Shown here one piece after another: positions 27,256-35,826 of a stretch of DNA of 64,000 nucleotides. A model generated the notes under the pieces. That model was not told where the DNA came from. It did no database searches and saw only the letters and a list, made by a program, of their open reading frames with translations. Source of the stretch: JBMOKT01 sp049323895. GTDB lineage: Bacteria; Bacillota; Peptococcia; Peptococcales; BICA1-8. The position numbers were made by a program, and so were the translations under genes. Each line of letters opens with the position of its first letter. Position 1 is the stretch's first letter. Location of the stretch: the NCBI GenBank assembly GCA_049323895.1, contig JBMOKT010000008.1:281102-345101 (forward strand), written 5' to 3'.

Positions 27256-27328
27256 GGATTTAAGAGATAGATTTGCAAGAGGCTTTTTGGCTGGGATAGT
27301 TGGCGGAATTGTTATGGTAAGTTGTTAA
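27243..27328 (+). pseudogene. Inverted 5' end of the same membrane protein gene
   Basis: AGGAGG (27242-27247) and ATG 27254 start MDLRDRFARGFLAGIVGGIVM, which aligns with DDRFTKGFITGIMAGLVE of the paralogue at 60723, then stops three codons later at 27326. The inverted block is about 27243-27314 (72 bp). Only CA/TG dinucleotides are symmetric at the joints. Confidence 0.7.
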
Positions 27329-27408
27329 ATATAGTCTTTCCTATTTTAAATGGAAAATAAAACAAGCATTTATTGTCATATCCCAAAGCCAATAGCCAAA
27401 CTGATATG

Positions 27409-27458
27409 CTCCCCTTTAGCGGCAGGCAATATTCTTTACCTGTCTGCCGTAAGGGGAG
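27409..27458. repeat. Long imperfect hairpin
   Basis: CTCCCCTT-TAGCGGCAG pairs with CTGCCGTAAGGGGAG across a ~20-nt centre. It lies just downstream of the P-type ATPase gene, without a T-run on that strand; possible terminator or mRNA 3' stabiliser. Confidence 0.5.
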
Positions 27459-27488
27459 TAGTATATCACTAGGCATAAAATTTATTTT

Positions 27489-30203
27489 TTAGCTGGTTTG
27501 CAGCCTGCCTGCAACGGCTCTATCTTTTCTAAAGAGTTTAACTATCTCTGAAACAACAAAAGGTGTTAAAGCTAGTGCTAAGGCTATTAAGAAATCATTA
27601 ACTGGAAGTAATTCAGTTTCAAAAATATCTCTTAAGAAAGGTACAAATATTACAGCCACTTGTAACGTTGCTGATATAAGAAATGCATAAATTAAGGCAC
27701 GGTTACCAAAAATACCCCTTTGAAAAAGAGACTGATTTAAACTTCTAACATTAAAAGAATGCACTAATTGGGAGAAAGCCATAGTTACAAAGGCCATTGT
27801 ATGGGCTTGCTCTATTGTTCTGCCCCACTGTAAAGATAACCAATAAGCTACCAAGGAAATCAAACCAATGGTTGCTCCTAGAATTAAGATATCTTGACCC
27901 ACTCCACCGGCAAATACAGTTTCTTTCGGATCCCTAGGCTTTTCCTTCATAACCCCTTTTTCAGGTGGCTCAAGTCCTAATGCTAAAGCAGGAGGTCCAT
28001 CAGTTACCAGGTTCAGCCATAAAATTTGAATAGGTGTCAATGGACTGCCCAAACCTAAGAGAATAGCAGTAAAAATAGCTACAATCTCACCGGTGTTACA
28101 GGATAATAAATATTGAATAGATTTTCGTATATTAGAGTAAATAGTTCTGCCTTCTTCAACAGCATTAACAATTGTAGCAAAGTTATCATCTAAGAGAACC
28201 ATGTCAGAGGCCTCTTTGGATACCTCTGTACCGGTTATACCCATTGCCGAACCAATATCGGCCCTCTTTAAAGCAGGTGCATCATTCACACCATCACCAG
28301 TCATTGCTACAATATGCCCATGGGCTTTTAATGCATCAACTATTCGTAGCTTATGCTCTGGTGAAACCCTGGCATAAACTGATGTTTTTAATACATTGTC
28401 TTTTAATTCTAAGTCACTCATTTTTTCTAATTGCACACCGGTTAAAACACCATCACCCTTACGCCAAATGTCAAGTTCTCTAGCAATGGCCAATGCAGTG
28501 TCCTGGTGGTCACCTGTTATCATAACTGTCTTAATTCCAGCAGTACGGGCGATAGCAACAGCATCCTTAACTTCTTCCCTGGCTGGATCAATTATTGAAT
28601 AAAATCCGATAAAAGTAAGGTCTGTTTCCACTGTATCAGATTCCGGATTTTCTGGTGCGTCAGTCCATTTGCGGACAGCTAAGGCTAAAACCCTTTGCCC
28701 CTGGGAGGCAAGCTTGGAGTTTACATCCAAAAGTTTGACTCTTGTTTGTTCCGTTAGTTCTATTGAACCTTGTGGTGTCAACAATTCTTTACACCTTGCT
28801 ATAAGAATATCAGGTGCACCCTTTGTAAAAGATACCACTTCATCATTCATCTTATGGAAGGTGGTCATCATTTTACGTGCTGAATCAAAAGGTATCTCTC
28901 CTATCCTGGGATACTTCTTATCCAGTTCGCTCTTTTTCAAGCCTGCTTTTTCTGCCGCTACTACTAAAGCTCCTTCTGTTGGGTCACCAATAATTTTATA
29001 TCGATTATCAGTAAAATCCAATTGAGCATCACTATTTAAAGCGCCGCCCTTCAACATAAATTCAATATTTTTATCTGCTGCAGGAGAGATTTGTTCCCCT
29101 TTTTCTTTAGTAAATTTACCTTGGGGTTCATAACCAACTCCAGAAATCTTTAACAATTCATCATTTACATATAATCCGGTGGTAGTCATCTCATTTTTAG
29201 TCAAAGTACCAGTCTTGTCAGAACAAATATATGTTGCTACTCCTAAAGTCTCAACAGCCGGTAATTTTCTAATAATTGCATTTCTGCGACTCATTCTTGT
29301 TACACCAAGGGCTAACACAATGGTAACTACGGAAGGCAGACCTTCTGGTATGGCTGCAACAGCTAAAGCTATGGCAGTCATAAACATTTCTATCAGATCT
29401 TCTCCCCTTAGTACTCCCATTAGAAATGTTACAGCAACAATACCAATAGCTGCTATTCCTAAAATTTTACCTAATCTTGCTAGCTGCTTTTGTAGAGGGG
29501 TTGGTTCAGGAGGAGTTTCCTGTAACAGCTGGGCTATTCTGCCCAACTGAGTCTTCATCCCTGTTTCTACAATAAGAGCCTTACCACGGCCGGCAGTAAC
29601 GGAAGTGCCTTTAAAGACCATGTTATTACGGTCACCTACGGGAACTTCCGGTTTATCTATAACCTTGAGATTTTTTTCCGAAGGTACCGATTCCCCTGTT
29701 AAAGCAGCCTCATTAACCCTTAAGGAAGCGGCCTCTATTAGTCTAGCATCAGCAGGAACAGAGTCTCCTGTATCTAAAAGCACTACATCACCAGGAACCA
29801 GTTTATCCAGCTCCAACTGATTAATCTTGCCATTTCTCATTACCTTTACTGAAGCCTTGGTCATTTCCTTTAAGGCCTTTATGGCCTGTTCTGCCTTGTT
29901 TTCTTGATAAACTCCTAAGGCTGCATTTAATACAACTATTATCATGATTACACTACTGTCTTCTATTCCTTTTACTATCCCTGAAATTATTGCAGCAACA
30001 ATTAGGACTAAAACTAGGGGATCCTTCAATTGTTCAACAAACATTGACAGTAAACTTTTCGGTGGGGCCTCTTCTAAAGCATTAGGTCCATAGGTGTTAA
30101 TGCGATTTTCAGCTTCTTGTTGAGTTAAGCCCCTTTCTAAGTCAGTATTTAGTTCTTTAGCAGCTTGGGAAGCCTCTAATGAATACCACTTTTTTTCAGC
30201 CAC
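27489..30203 (-). CDS. Calcium-transporting P-type ATPase (SERCA-like, P2A)
   Basis: 904 aa, ten-helix P2-type pump. N-terminal cation-ATPase domain (EASQAAKELNTDLERGLTQ), actuator motif LTGES, helix-4 ion-site motif AAIPEGLPSVV, phosphorylation site DKTGTLT near residue 328, TGD and MTGDGVNDAPALKRADIG hinge motifs, and helix-6 NLVTDGPPALALG. The PEGLP and NLVTD motifs indicate Ca2+ (or Mn2+) export rather than Na+/K+. GTG start after AAAGGAGG. It shares a leftward region with htpX but is separated by hairpins. Confidence 0.94.
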   Translation of the reverse strand: MAEKKWYSLEASQAAKELNTDLERGLTQQEAENRINTYGPNALEEAPPKSLLSMFVEQLKDPLVLVLIVAAIISGIVKGIEDSSVIMIIVVLNAALGVYQENKAEQAIKALKEMTKASVKVMRNGKINQLELDKLVPGDVVLLDTGDSVPADARLIEAASLRVNEAALTGESVPSEKNLKVIDKPEVPVGDRNNMVFKGTSVTAGRGKALIVETGMKTQLGRIAQLLQETPPEPTPLQKQLARLGKILGIAAIGIVAVTFLMGVLRGEDLIEMFMTAIALAVAAIPEGLPSVVTIVLALGVTRMSRRNAIIRKLPAVETLGVATYICSDKTGTLTKNEMTTTGLYVNDELLKISGVGYEPQGKFTKEKGEQISPAADKNIEFMLKGGALNSDAQLDFTDNRYKIIGDPTEGALVVAAEKAGLKKSELDKKYPRIGEIPFDSARKMMTTFHKMNDEVVSFTKGAPDILIARCKELLTPQGSIELTEQTRVKLLDVNSKLASQGQRVLALAVRKWTDAPENPESDTVETDLTFIGFYSIIDPAREEVKDAVAIARTAGIKTVMITGDHQDTALAIARELDIWRKGDGVLTGVQLEKMSDLELKDNVLKTSVYARVSPEHKLRIVDALKAHGHIVAMTGDGVNDAPALKRADIGSAMGITGTEVSKEASDMVLLDDNFATIVNAVEEGRTIYSNIRKSIQYLLSCNTGEIVAIFTAILLGLGSPLTPIQILWLNLVTDGPPALALGLEPPEKGVMKEKPRDPKETVFAGGVGQDILILGATIGLISLVAYWLSLQWGRTIEQAHTMAFVTMAFSQLVHSFNVRSLNQSLFQRGIFGNRALIYAFLISATLQVAVIFVPFLRDIFETELLPVNDFLIALALALTPFVVSEIVKLFRKDRAVAGRLQTS

Positions 30204-30369
30204 TATTTAAAACCTCCTTTTTTATTTCTATTTATTATTAGATAATTTGTAAATATGAATACAAAATGTTTGTCTTTTCACCTCCGGTTTTATTTATTTT
30301 CCAGGGACTATACTTCTATCTTTGATTAGTACAGACTATTAATGGTATTAAGTTTGATAAAAATATAAA

Positions 30370-30494
30370 GGTCTTTACCGAAACCGGTAAAGACCACTAT
30401 ATAAAAAGACCTTTACCAATGGTAAAGGTCGAAATTTATTCAATAAAAGACCTTTACCAAATAAGTAAAGGTCTTGCAACAACGTATATACGTT
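30370..30494. repeat. Cluster of three same-stem hairpins plus a fourth palindrome
   Basis: Three successive dyads reuse the sequence GGTAAAG(G/A)(T/C)C: stems 30370-30380/30385-30395, 30408-30417/30421-30430 and 30447-30457/30465-30475. A fourth palindrome, CAACGTATATACGTTG, lies near 30478-30494. They sit in the 425-bp gap between htpX and the P-type ATPase. No coding signal. Possibly terminator or processing sites. Confidence 0.8.
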
Positions 30495-30628
30495 GACAAT
30501 AAGCCGGAGATAATTATATCACGAAATGTCGACTTTATTGCTAAGCTACTCCCCTTTAGGACGTATTAAATTGTATATCAAATATTAAGCCATTATGTGA
30601 TGGAAGTCAAGCATTTTTTTTACCAAGT

Positions 30629-31489
30629 CTAATAACTAAGGCTGCGAAGTTTCTGAACCCTATCACCAATTGGTGGGTGGGTACTAAATAGCGAGAGCAT
30701 TTTTTGTGCAGTAAAGGGATTAACTATAAATAGATGACTTGCAGCAGGGTTAACATTCATAGGCAATACTTTGGATGCCTGTTCAAGCTTTAATAAGGCA
30801 TTTGCTAATCCTCTAGAATTACCTGCAATTTTAGCACCAGTTGTATCAGCCATATACTCCCTTGAACGTGATATAGCCATCTGTACTAACATGGCTGCAA
30901 TTGGTCCTAGAATAATTAGCGGCAAGGCTGCCAGCCCGCCGGCACCTTCCCCCTCTTCATCACTGCCACCCATACCGCCAAACAATAATGCCCATTGAGC
31001 CCAGTTTGCTAAGGTTGTTATTACTCCTGCCATAACGGCAGCTAGTGTGCTGATTAGTGTATCCCTGTTTTTAATATGTGCCAGTTCGTGGGCTATAACA
31101 CCTTCTAGTTCTTCATGGTCTAGTATTCTTAATAAACCTTCTGTAACTGCAACAGCAGCATTCTCCGGATTACGTCCAGTAGCAAATGCATTAGGTTGTT
31201 GTGATGGTGTTAAATATAATCTGGGCATAGGCATTTTAGCATTTTCCGTTAACCTTTCCACCATCTTATATAAATAAGAATAATGATTCTTATCCAATGG
31301 TACAGATTTAGTCATGGAAATTGCTAATTTATCACTAAGCCAATAGGTTGAAAAATTCATTACTGCAGCAATAACCAGAGCTACTAACATTCCAGTTTTT
31401 CCACCCAAAGTTGAGCCTGCCATAATTACTAGAACAGTCAAAGTGCTCATAAAGATTAGTGTTTTTAACCTATTGTTAAAATTGTTCAA
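30629..31489 (-). CDS. htpX: Membrane zinc metalloprotease HtpX
   Basis: 286 aa. Quality-control protease of the cytoplasmic membrane. Two N-terminal membrane helices (about 10-30 and 33-52), zinc motif HELAH (His134, Glu135, His138), two further hydrophobic segments (about 150-205) and the third ligand region SREYMADTTGAKI. TTG start with GGAGG 11 nt upstream. The MerR regulator lies just upstream, 48 bp away, and may control it. Confidence 0.95.
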   Translation of the reverse strand: MNNFNNRLKTLIFMSTLTVLVIMAGSTLGGKTGMLVALVIAAVMNFSTYWLSDKLAISMTKSVPLDKNHYSYLYKMVERLTENAKMPMPRLYLTPSQQPNAFATGRNPENAAVAVTEGLLRILDHEELEGVIAHELAHIKNRDTLISTLAAVMAGVITTLANWAQWALLFGGMGGSDEEGEGAGGLAALPLIILGPIAAMLVQMAISRSREYMADTTGAKIAGNSRGLANALLKLEQASKVLPMNVNPAASHLFIVNPFTAQKMLSLFSTHPPIGDRVQKLRSLSY

Positions 31490-31537
31490 TTAAAAATCAA
31501 CCTCCATATAAAATTATATTTTTATGTGAATTTAGTT

Positions 31538-31939
31538 TTAGAGTATAAGAGGTGTTTCATTAAGAATCATTGTTAGGGTAGTCATAGTATTTAACAATCT
31601 ACTAAGGACTGATTGGGATAGCATTTTTGCTTTCTCATCTTGTTCACAGTTTAATAAACAGTTTTGAAGCTCAATAATTTTCTTCTCAAGATCTTCAAGT
31701 TGTTTTTCTATACTCAAGGCAATTTCTAAAGTTTTATCCGTTTTGGTATTTTTCAATATGTCACAAATTTCAATTAATGAAAAACGTTGTTCCCTTAGCT
31801 TCTTTATAACTTCTAAAGTTTGAATTGTTTCTTCGGAATATAGGCGATGATTTCCAGAAGTCCGTTCCGTTTCTTGAATTAAGCCCAGTTGAGTATAATA
31901 GTCTATTGTTCTTGAACTGACATCAGCTATAGATGCCAA
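31538..31939 (-). CDS. MerR family transcriptional regulator (start unclear)
   Basis: 133 residues from TTG 31939. The helix-turn-helix and wing (VSSRTIDYYTQLGLIQETER, NHRLYSEE) and a dimerising coiled coil (to about 110) are clear. No conserved Cys effector site is obvious. The start is a problem: the frame upstream encodes KYLRIGELA, the normal MerR N-terminus, but no ATG/GTG/TTG opens it. AAAGGGAG at about 31986 points to TTG 31967, which is one base out of frame. Either a rare start codon is used or a one-base frameshift disables the gene. Confidence 0.8.
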   Translation of the reverse strand: MASIADVSSRTIDYYTQLGLIQETERTSGNHRLYSEETIQTLEVIKKLREQRFSLIEICDILKNTKTDKTLEIALSIEKQLEDLEKKIIELQNCLLNCEQDEKAKMLSQSVLSRLLNTMTTLTMILNETPLIL

Positions 31940-32171
31940 CTCCCCAATACGCAGGTATTTTATATCTGTCCCAACGCAAACACTCCCTTTTAAATCAACT
32001 ATTTAAAATATACAGTAGAACGTTACATTAGTCAAAATTAGCAAGAGTGGAATATTAAGAGAATTAAATAGTTACAATTAGCTTTAAGGAAATGTATATG
32101 AAAATTGAATACTTTAGGATGTTTTCCTTTGATTTTAGTACATTATAAAAAAAGCAGCCTATAACTTGTCA

Positions 32172-32200
32172 TTTACAGCCTGTAGGTCCATTGGTATAAT
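32172..32200 (+). promoter_or_regulatory. SigA-type promoter of the CNNM/CorC gene
   Basis: TTTACA (32172-32177), 17-bp spacer, TATAAT (32195-32200). It gives a leader of about 190 nt before TTG 32394. Confidence 0.75.
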
Positions 32201-32206
32201 AGTTTA

Positions 32207-32393
32207 TAATAAAAAATTAAAAGGAGTATAATTCCTACTATGGAAGATAGCATAGAACCTGATTTGTTACTAAAAAAAATGAAATTGATTTTTTGAAGTT
32301 AGCAGACAAATAACCCTTTAAACTTATTAATTTTATGGGGGCTTTTTGTCTTTTTTTATTTTTGTTTATTTACTAAGTGGAGGTTGAGAAAAA
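32207..32393 (+). other. Long 5' leader with possible leader peptide
   Basis: Holds an 18-codon frame (ATG 32240, MEDSIEPDLLLKKMKLIF) preceded by AAAGGAG, and then a weak dyad with GGGGGC-TTTTT near 32336-32350, which could be an attenuator. No known riboswitch class was recognised. The rest of 31940-32171 holds nothing I can identify. Confidence 0.35.
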
Positions 32394-33692
32394 TTGTTTG
32401 TTGAATTACTTATACTATTTCTTCTTATTTTACTTAATGCTTTCTTTGCTGCTTCAGAAATTGCGTTAATCTCCCTAAATGATAATAAAATAAAAATGCT
32501 TGCTGAAGAAGGGGACAAAAAGGCCCAACTGATCAAAAACCTTTTAAAAGAGCCCAGCAGGTTTTTAGCAACCATTCAGATTGGTATAACCTTGGCTGGT
32601 TTTTTAGCTAGTGCTTTTGCATCAGAGAGCTTTGCAGACAGGCTGGTAGCTGTTATACAATCCAAGGGAATCCCTGTATCCCCAACATTAATCAAGCCTT
32701 TTGTGGTAATCATTATAACACTTATACTTGCATATTTTACCTTAGTTTTAGGAGAACTGGTACCTAAGCGGCTGGGAATGCAGAAGTCGGAGAATATTTC
32801 CAGATTTTCTGCTGCTCCCCTTACTTTTTTAGCCTGGATAACAGCACCTTTTGTAAAATTATTAACATTTTCCACAAATTCTGTTATTAAGCTTTTAGGC
32901 AGTGATCCCCATGCCCATGAAGAAAATGTAACTGAAGAAGAAATACGCCTGATGATAGATGTTGGTGAAGAAAAAGGCACCATACAAGAAATTGAAAAGG
33001 AAATGATTAATAATATCTTTGACTTTGATGATAAAACTGCTTCGGATATTATGACCCACCGTACAGAAATAGTAGGTATTCCTATTGACCTTAGTTTAGA
33101 GGAAATAATTAAAGTCATAAGCGATGAAGAATTTACAAGGATTCCCGTTTATGGTAATTCAATTGATAATATAATAGGTATTCTTCATGTGAAAGACCTG
33201 ATCAAATTTATTAATACTAGTAGTAGTACTCAATTCGATTTGCATAAGATAATCAGGCAGCCTTTATTTGTACCGGAATCGAAAAAGGCTAATGAATTAT
33301 TCAAGGAATTGCAGGAAAGTAAAGTTCATATGGCGGTAGTAATAGATGAATATGGCGGTACTGGTGGTATTATTACTATTGAAGACCTACTGGAGGAGAT
33401 AGTAGGTAATATATTTGATGAATATGACTTTGAAGAAACAGAGATGTTTGAAAAGTTGGATGAAAACACCTATTTATTTGACGGAACCATTGACTTGGAT
33501 CAGGTAGAAAAAGTCCTAGGTATAAAGCTGCCGACAGATGAATATGAAACTTTAAGTGGCTATTTGATTGGTCACTTGGGCAAAATTCCTGTCGCTGGAG
33601 ATAAACCTGTTATTGAACTTGATGAAATATTATTTAAAGTAGAAGAAATAGATGAAAAAAGAATCGGCAAAATTAAGGCTTGCAAAGTATAG
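32394..33692 (+). CDS. CNNM/CorC (HlyC) family transporter with CBS domains
   Basis: 432 aa. N-terminal CNNM (DUF21) membrane domain with four hydrophobic segments (to about 170), a CBS pair (about 205-335, IMTHRTEIVGIPID and HMAVVIDEYGGTGGIITIEDLLEEIVG) and a C-terminal CorC_HlyC domain. The family exports Mg2+ or Co2+, often with Na+ exchange. TTG start 10 nt after GGAGG. Monocistronic. Confidence 0.9.
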   Translation: MFVELLILFLLILLNAFFAASEIALISLNDNKIKMLAEEGDKKAQLIKNLLKEPSRFLATIQIGITLAGFLASAFASESFADRLVAVIQSKGIPVSPTLIKPFVVIIITLILAYFTLVLGELVPKRLGMQKSENISRFSAAPLTFLAWITAPFVKLLTFSTNSVIKLLGSDPHAHEENVTEEEIRLMIDVGEEKGTIQEIEKEMINNIFDFDDKTASDIMTHRTEIVGIPIDLSLEEIIKVISDEEFTRIPVYGNSIDNIIGILHVKDLIKFINTSSSTQFDLHKIIRQPLFVPESKKANELFKELQESKVHMAVVIDEYGGTGGIITIEDLLEEIVGNIFDEYDFEETEMFEKLDENTYLFDGTIDLDQVEKVLGIKLPTDEYETLSGYLIGHLGKIPVAGDKPVIELDEILFKVEEIDEKRIGKIKACKV

Positions 33693-33717
33693 AACATAAA
33701 TCAAACCTCCATTTTCT

Positions 33718-34512
33718 CTAATCCAACTTAAAGCGGGCTACATCTGGTGAAGGCAGGTACTCCCAACTGCCCTTGGTCCCTGCATGAAGTGCCCCTATTT
33801 CAAAATGGAGCATAGCAATACCACAATCCAGCCTTTTTGAAATTTTATAGGTATCTTGAGGCTTGTCCAAATACAGCCTTACCCCACTATTCTCCACATG
33901 AAAACGCCAAGGCTGCCTGTTTACTGCCGAAGGAGCTAAGCGGGCAGCTTCCAAACCTTTCTTTATCCAGAGGGACCAACCACTGGGCTCATCTCCTGAA
34001 ACAAGGTTCTGCAGTTCTTTACGTTTATGGCTTACGGCAAAACCCGACATAATTTTCTCTTCAAAAGTATACTCTTTCCTAGCATACCCAACAGGAGTAA
34101 CCGCCAAAACTTTTTCATCCCCTGCTATTACAATTTCCTTGGATACAACCCCTGGTTTAAAAAAACCTCCTACCCAGCAAGTGGCTAAGCCTAACGCTGT
34201 AGCCTCCAAAATTACAGCTTCACCGAAATAACCTGTTAACTCCTGCACGTTAGGATTAGTCATATCACCAACAAATGCAATGTATGCCGGGGCATCTTTA
34301 ATTTTACCGTAAGAGCCGATACCACCTTTAAAAACATCCTCAGGACTATCTAACACTAGAGCTGCCCTGTACCCCTGAGATGTACTATTTATTTCAGTTA
34401 TGAATTCTTTTAAGTGATAAAGATGCTCCCTTGTTAAGGATTGACCAAAAAACTGACGTCGCGACCGTCTTTTTGCTATTGCTTCATGCCATCTTTCCAC
34501 AGGAATCTGCAC
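33718..34512 (-). CDS. Nitroreductase family protein (two-lobed type)
   Basis: 264 aa from GTG 34512, which has AGGAG 8 nt upstream; GTG 34521 overlaps that site. FMN-binding nitroreductase fold: the N-terminal half has RRSRRQFFG, and the second half LEAARLAPSAVNRQPWRFHV (FMN contact) and LDCGIAMLHFEIGA. The single chain looks like a fused nitroreductase duplication, as in TM1586-like proteins. Substrate unknown. It convergently faces the CNNM gene. Confidence 0.85.
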   Translation of the reverse strand: MQIPVERWHEAIAKRRSRRQFFGQSLTREHLYHLKEFITEINSTSQGYRAALVLDSPEDVFKGGIGSYGKIKDAPAYIAFVGDMTNPNVQELTGYFGEAVILEATALGLATCWVGGFFKPGVVSKEIVIAGDEKVLAVTPVGYARKEYTFEEKIMSGFAVSHKRKELQNLVSGDEPSGWSLWIKKGLEAARLAPSAVNRQPWRFHVENSGVRLYLDKPQDTYKISKRLDCGIAMLHFEIGALHAGTKGSWEYLPSPDVARFKLD

Positions 34513-34751
34513 GGATATCACTCCTTTAAAACTATCCTTGTTTAATTAATTTTCTCCCAAGTGGCTAAATTATCCTTCTTGTCCCCCCAAAAATGGATTA
34601 AGCAGCGGGGACGGGATTAAGCAGCGGGGACGGTTCTTTTTGCTCCTGCCAATAACCCCTAATTTACCAGTTCCTAGAAACCTCATAAAATATGCTAAAG
34701 ATAAAAATTTCTGTTGCAGTTCTTTATACTTTTTTGTATTCTCCAATTCCC

Positions 34752-34910
34752 CTATTGTAAATCATTCATGACCCACTCCGAAATATATAGCATATCTAAT
34801 AATTTAACATATTCCTTCTTAATAATGTTTGTTTTCAAAGTCTCATATTCCAAATTCTTTACCTGGGGGAGGTCCCATTTGTTTGTTTTTAATAGATTAT
34901 TTTTCCACGC
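34752..34910 (-). pseudogene. Open gene remnant abutting the transposase 3' end
   Basis: An uninterrupted frame, different from that of the transposase, reads about 51 codons leftward from 34907 to TAG 34752, including VKNLEYETLK and EYVKLLDMLYISEWVMNDLQ, which looks coding. It lacks a start of its own. Either the transposase coding region continues here through a frameshift, or this is the tail of a host gene that the element entered. Not recognised. Confidence 0.35.
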
Positions 34911-35679
34911 TTGCTTTATGTACAATGCTGTTGCTGATTTCTAGAATCCTAGCAATTTGTCTATGACTAAGCTTGGTACCATCCAATAATTTCCTAATTA
35001 GTTCTTCTAAGTATTCCGGTTTATTAGTAAGTTGTCTAATATCAGTAATTCCTTTAAAAACACAAAAATCTCCAATAATACTCTGAGCAATTTCATTCCT
35101 GTTGAATACTATTTCTTCTTTGGTATCCAGGTATTCTCCAAGATCAATTTCCTCGTGAAATTCAATAAATAAATCTTTTTTGCAAGCAAATAACTCCATG
35201 ATAAATTCTTTTTGTTGCTGACTGACTATCATAGATATATTACTTAGGTATTCATTATAGCTGCTCCATTTATACTCTCCAACACCGTTTACCATTTTTG
35301 CCTTGATAGGGTTGTTATGCACATACCTTATAACGTTAAGAAGATATTTCTCATCTGTTATTATCTCACTTTTATACCTATCTTGGAATACGTGACCTAC
35401 TCGATTGGCTTCTTTATTAAATTTCATTGCATACTTAATATTTATTTTTTTTAACGCTGAAGATAAATTCGTCAGTTCTCCTTTAACAACAAAATGAACA
35501 TGATTATCCATTAAGCAGTAAGCTGCAATCTCAATCAAATCTTCCTCTTCAAACTTTTTTATCAACTGTAAAATATATTTTTTCTGCTCTTCTTTAGTAA
35601 AAATTTTTTCCCGATTATTCCCACGCATCATAATATGATAATAATCGGTAGGACTAACCTTTCTTGCTTGTCTTACCAT
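34897..35679 (-). CDS. REP-associated tyrosine transposase (IS200-like, Y1)
   Basis: 260 aa from ATG 35679 (GAGG 8 nt upstream). The HUH nuclease motif is DNHVHFVVKG, with both metal-binding histidines. The catalytic tyrosine is expected in IRYVHNNPIKA, a signature of RAYT proteins. The C-terminus has a helix-turn-helix (SHRQIARILEISNSIVHK). Such enzymes cut single strands at hairpins formed by REP repeats. It is flanked by matching inverted repeats, so the element may be active or recently so. Confidence 0.88.
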   Translation of the reverse strand: MVRQARKVSPTDYYHIMMRGNNREKIFTKEEQKKYILQLIKKFEEEDLIEIAAYCLMDNHVHFVVKGELTNLSSALKKINIKYAMKFNKEANRVGHVFQDRYKSEIITDEKYLLNVIRYVHNNPIKAKMVNGVGEYKWSSYNEYLSNISMIVSQQQKEFIMELFACKKDLFIEFHEEIDLGEYLDTKEEIVFNRNEIAQSIIGDFCVFKGITDIRQLTNKPEYLEELIRKLLDGTKLSHRQIARILEISNSIVHKASVEK

Positions 35680-35826
35680 ATTTCTCACCTCAAGTCAATT
35701 GTATCAGCTTTTGTCCATAGAAGCAAAAAGAACCGTCCCCAGTGATTCTTCCCCAGTGATTCAAAGAACCGTCCCCAGTGATTCCACACAGTGATTCACA
35801 GTGATTCACATGATTCTCCAAAAGGT

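Larger units (their letters stand above)
34595..35822. mobile_element. REP/RAYT-type element with 19-bp inverted repeats
   Basis: GGGGACGGTTCTTTTTGCT at 34626-34644 and its exact complement at 35722-35740 flank the transposase. The left end doubles a 19-bp unit (GGATTAAGCAGCGGGGACG, 34595 and 34614). The right end carries further AAGAACCGTCCCCAGTGATTC and CACAGTGATT repeats to about 35815. This is the layout of REP sequences around their tyrosine transposase. Confidence 0.75.

Noticed and set aside
30370..30494. Possible CRISPR-like hairpin repeats
   Set aside because: Only three dyads, spacers of 12-17 bp with AT-rich sequence and changing arm order; hairpin cluster is the better description.
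32366..33118. Minus-strand frames opposite the CNNM gene
   Set aside because: Shadows of a clear coding gene; no ribosome sites and biased composition.
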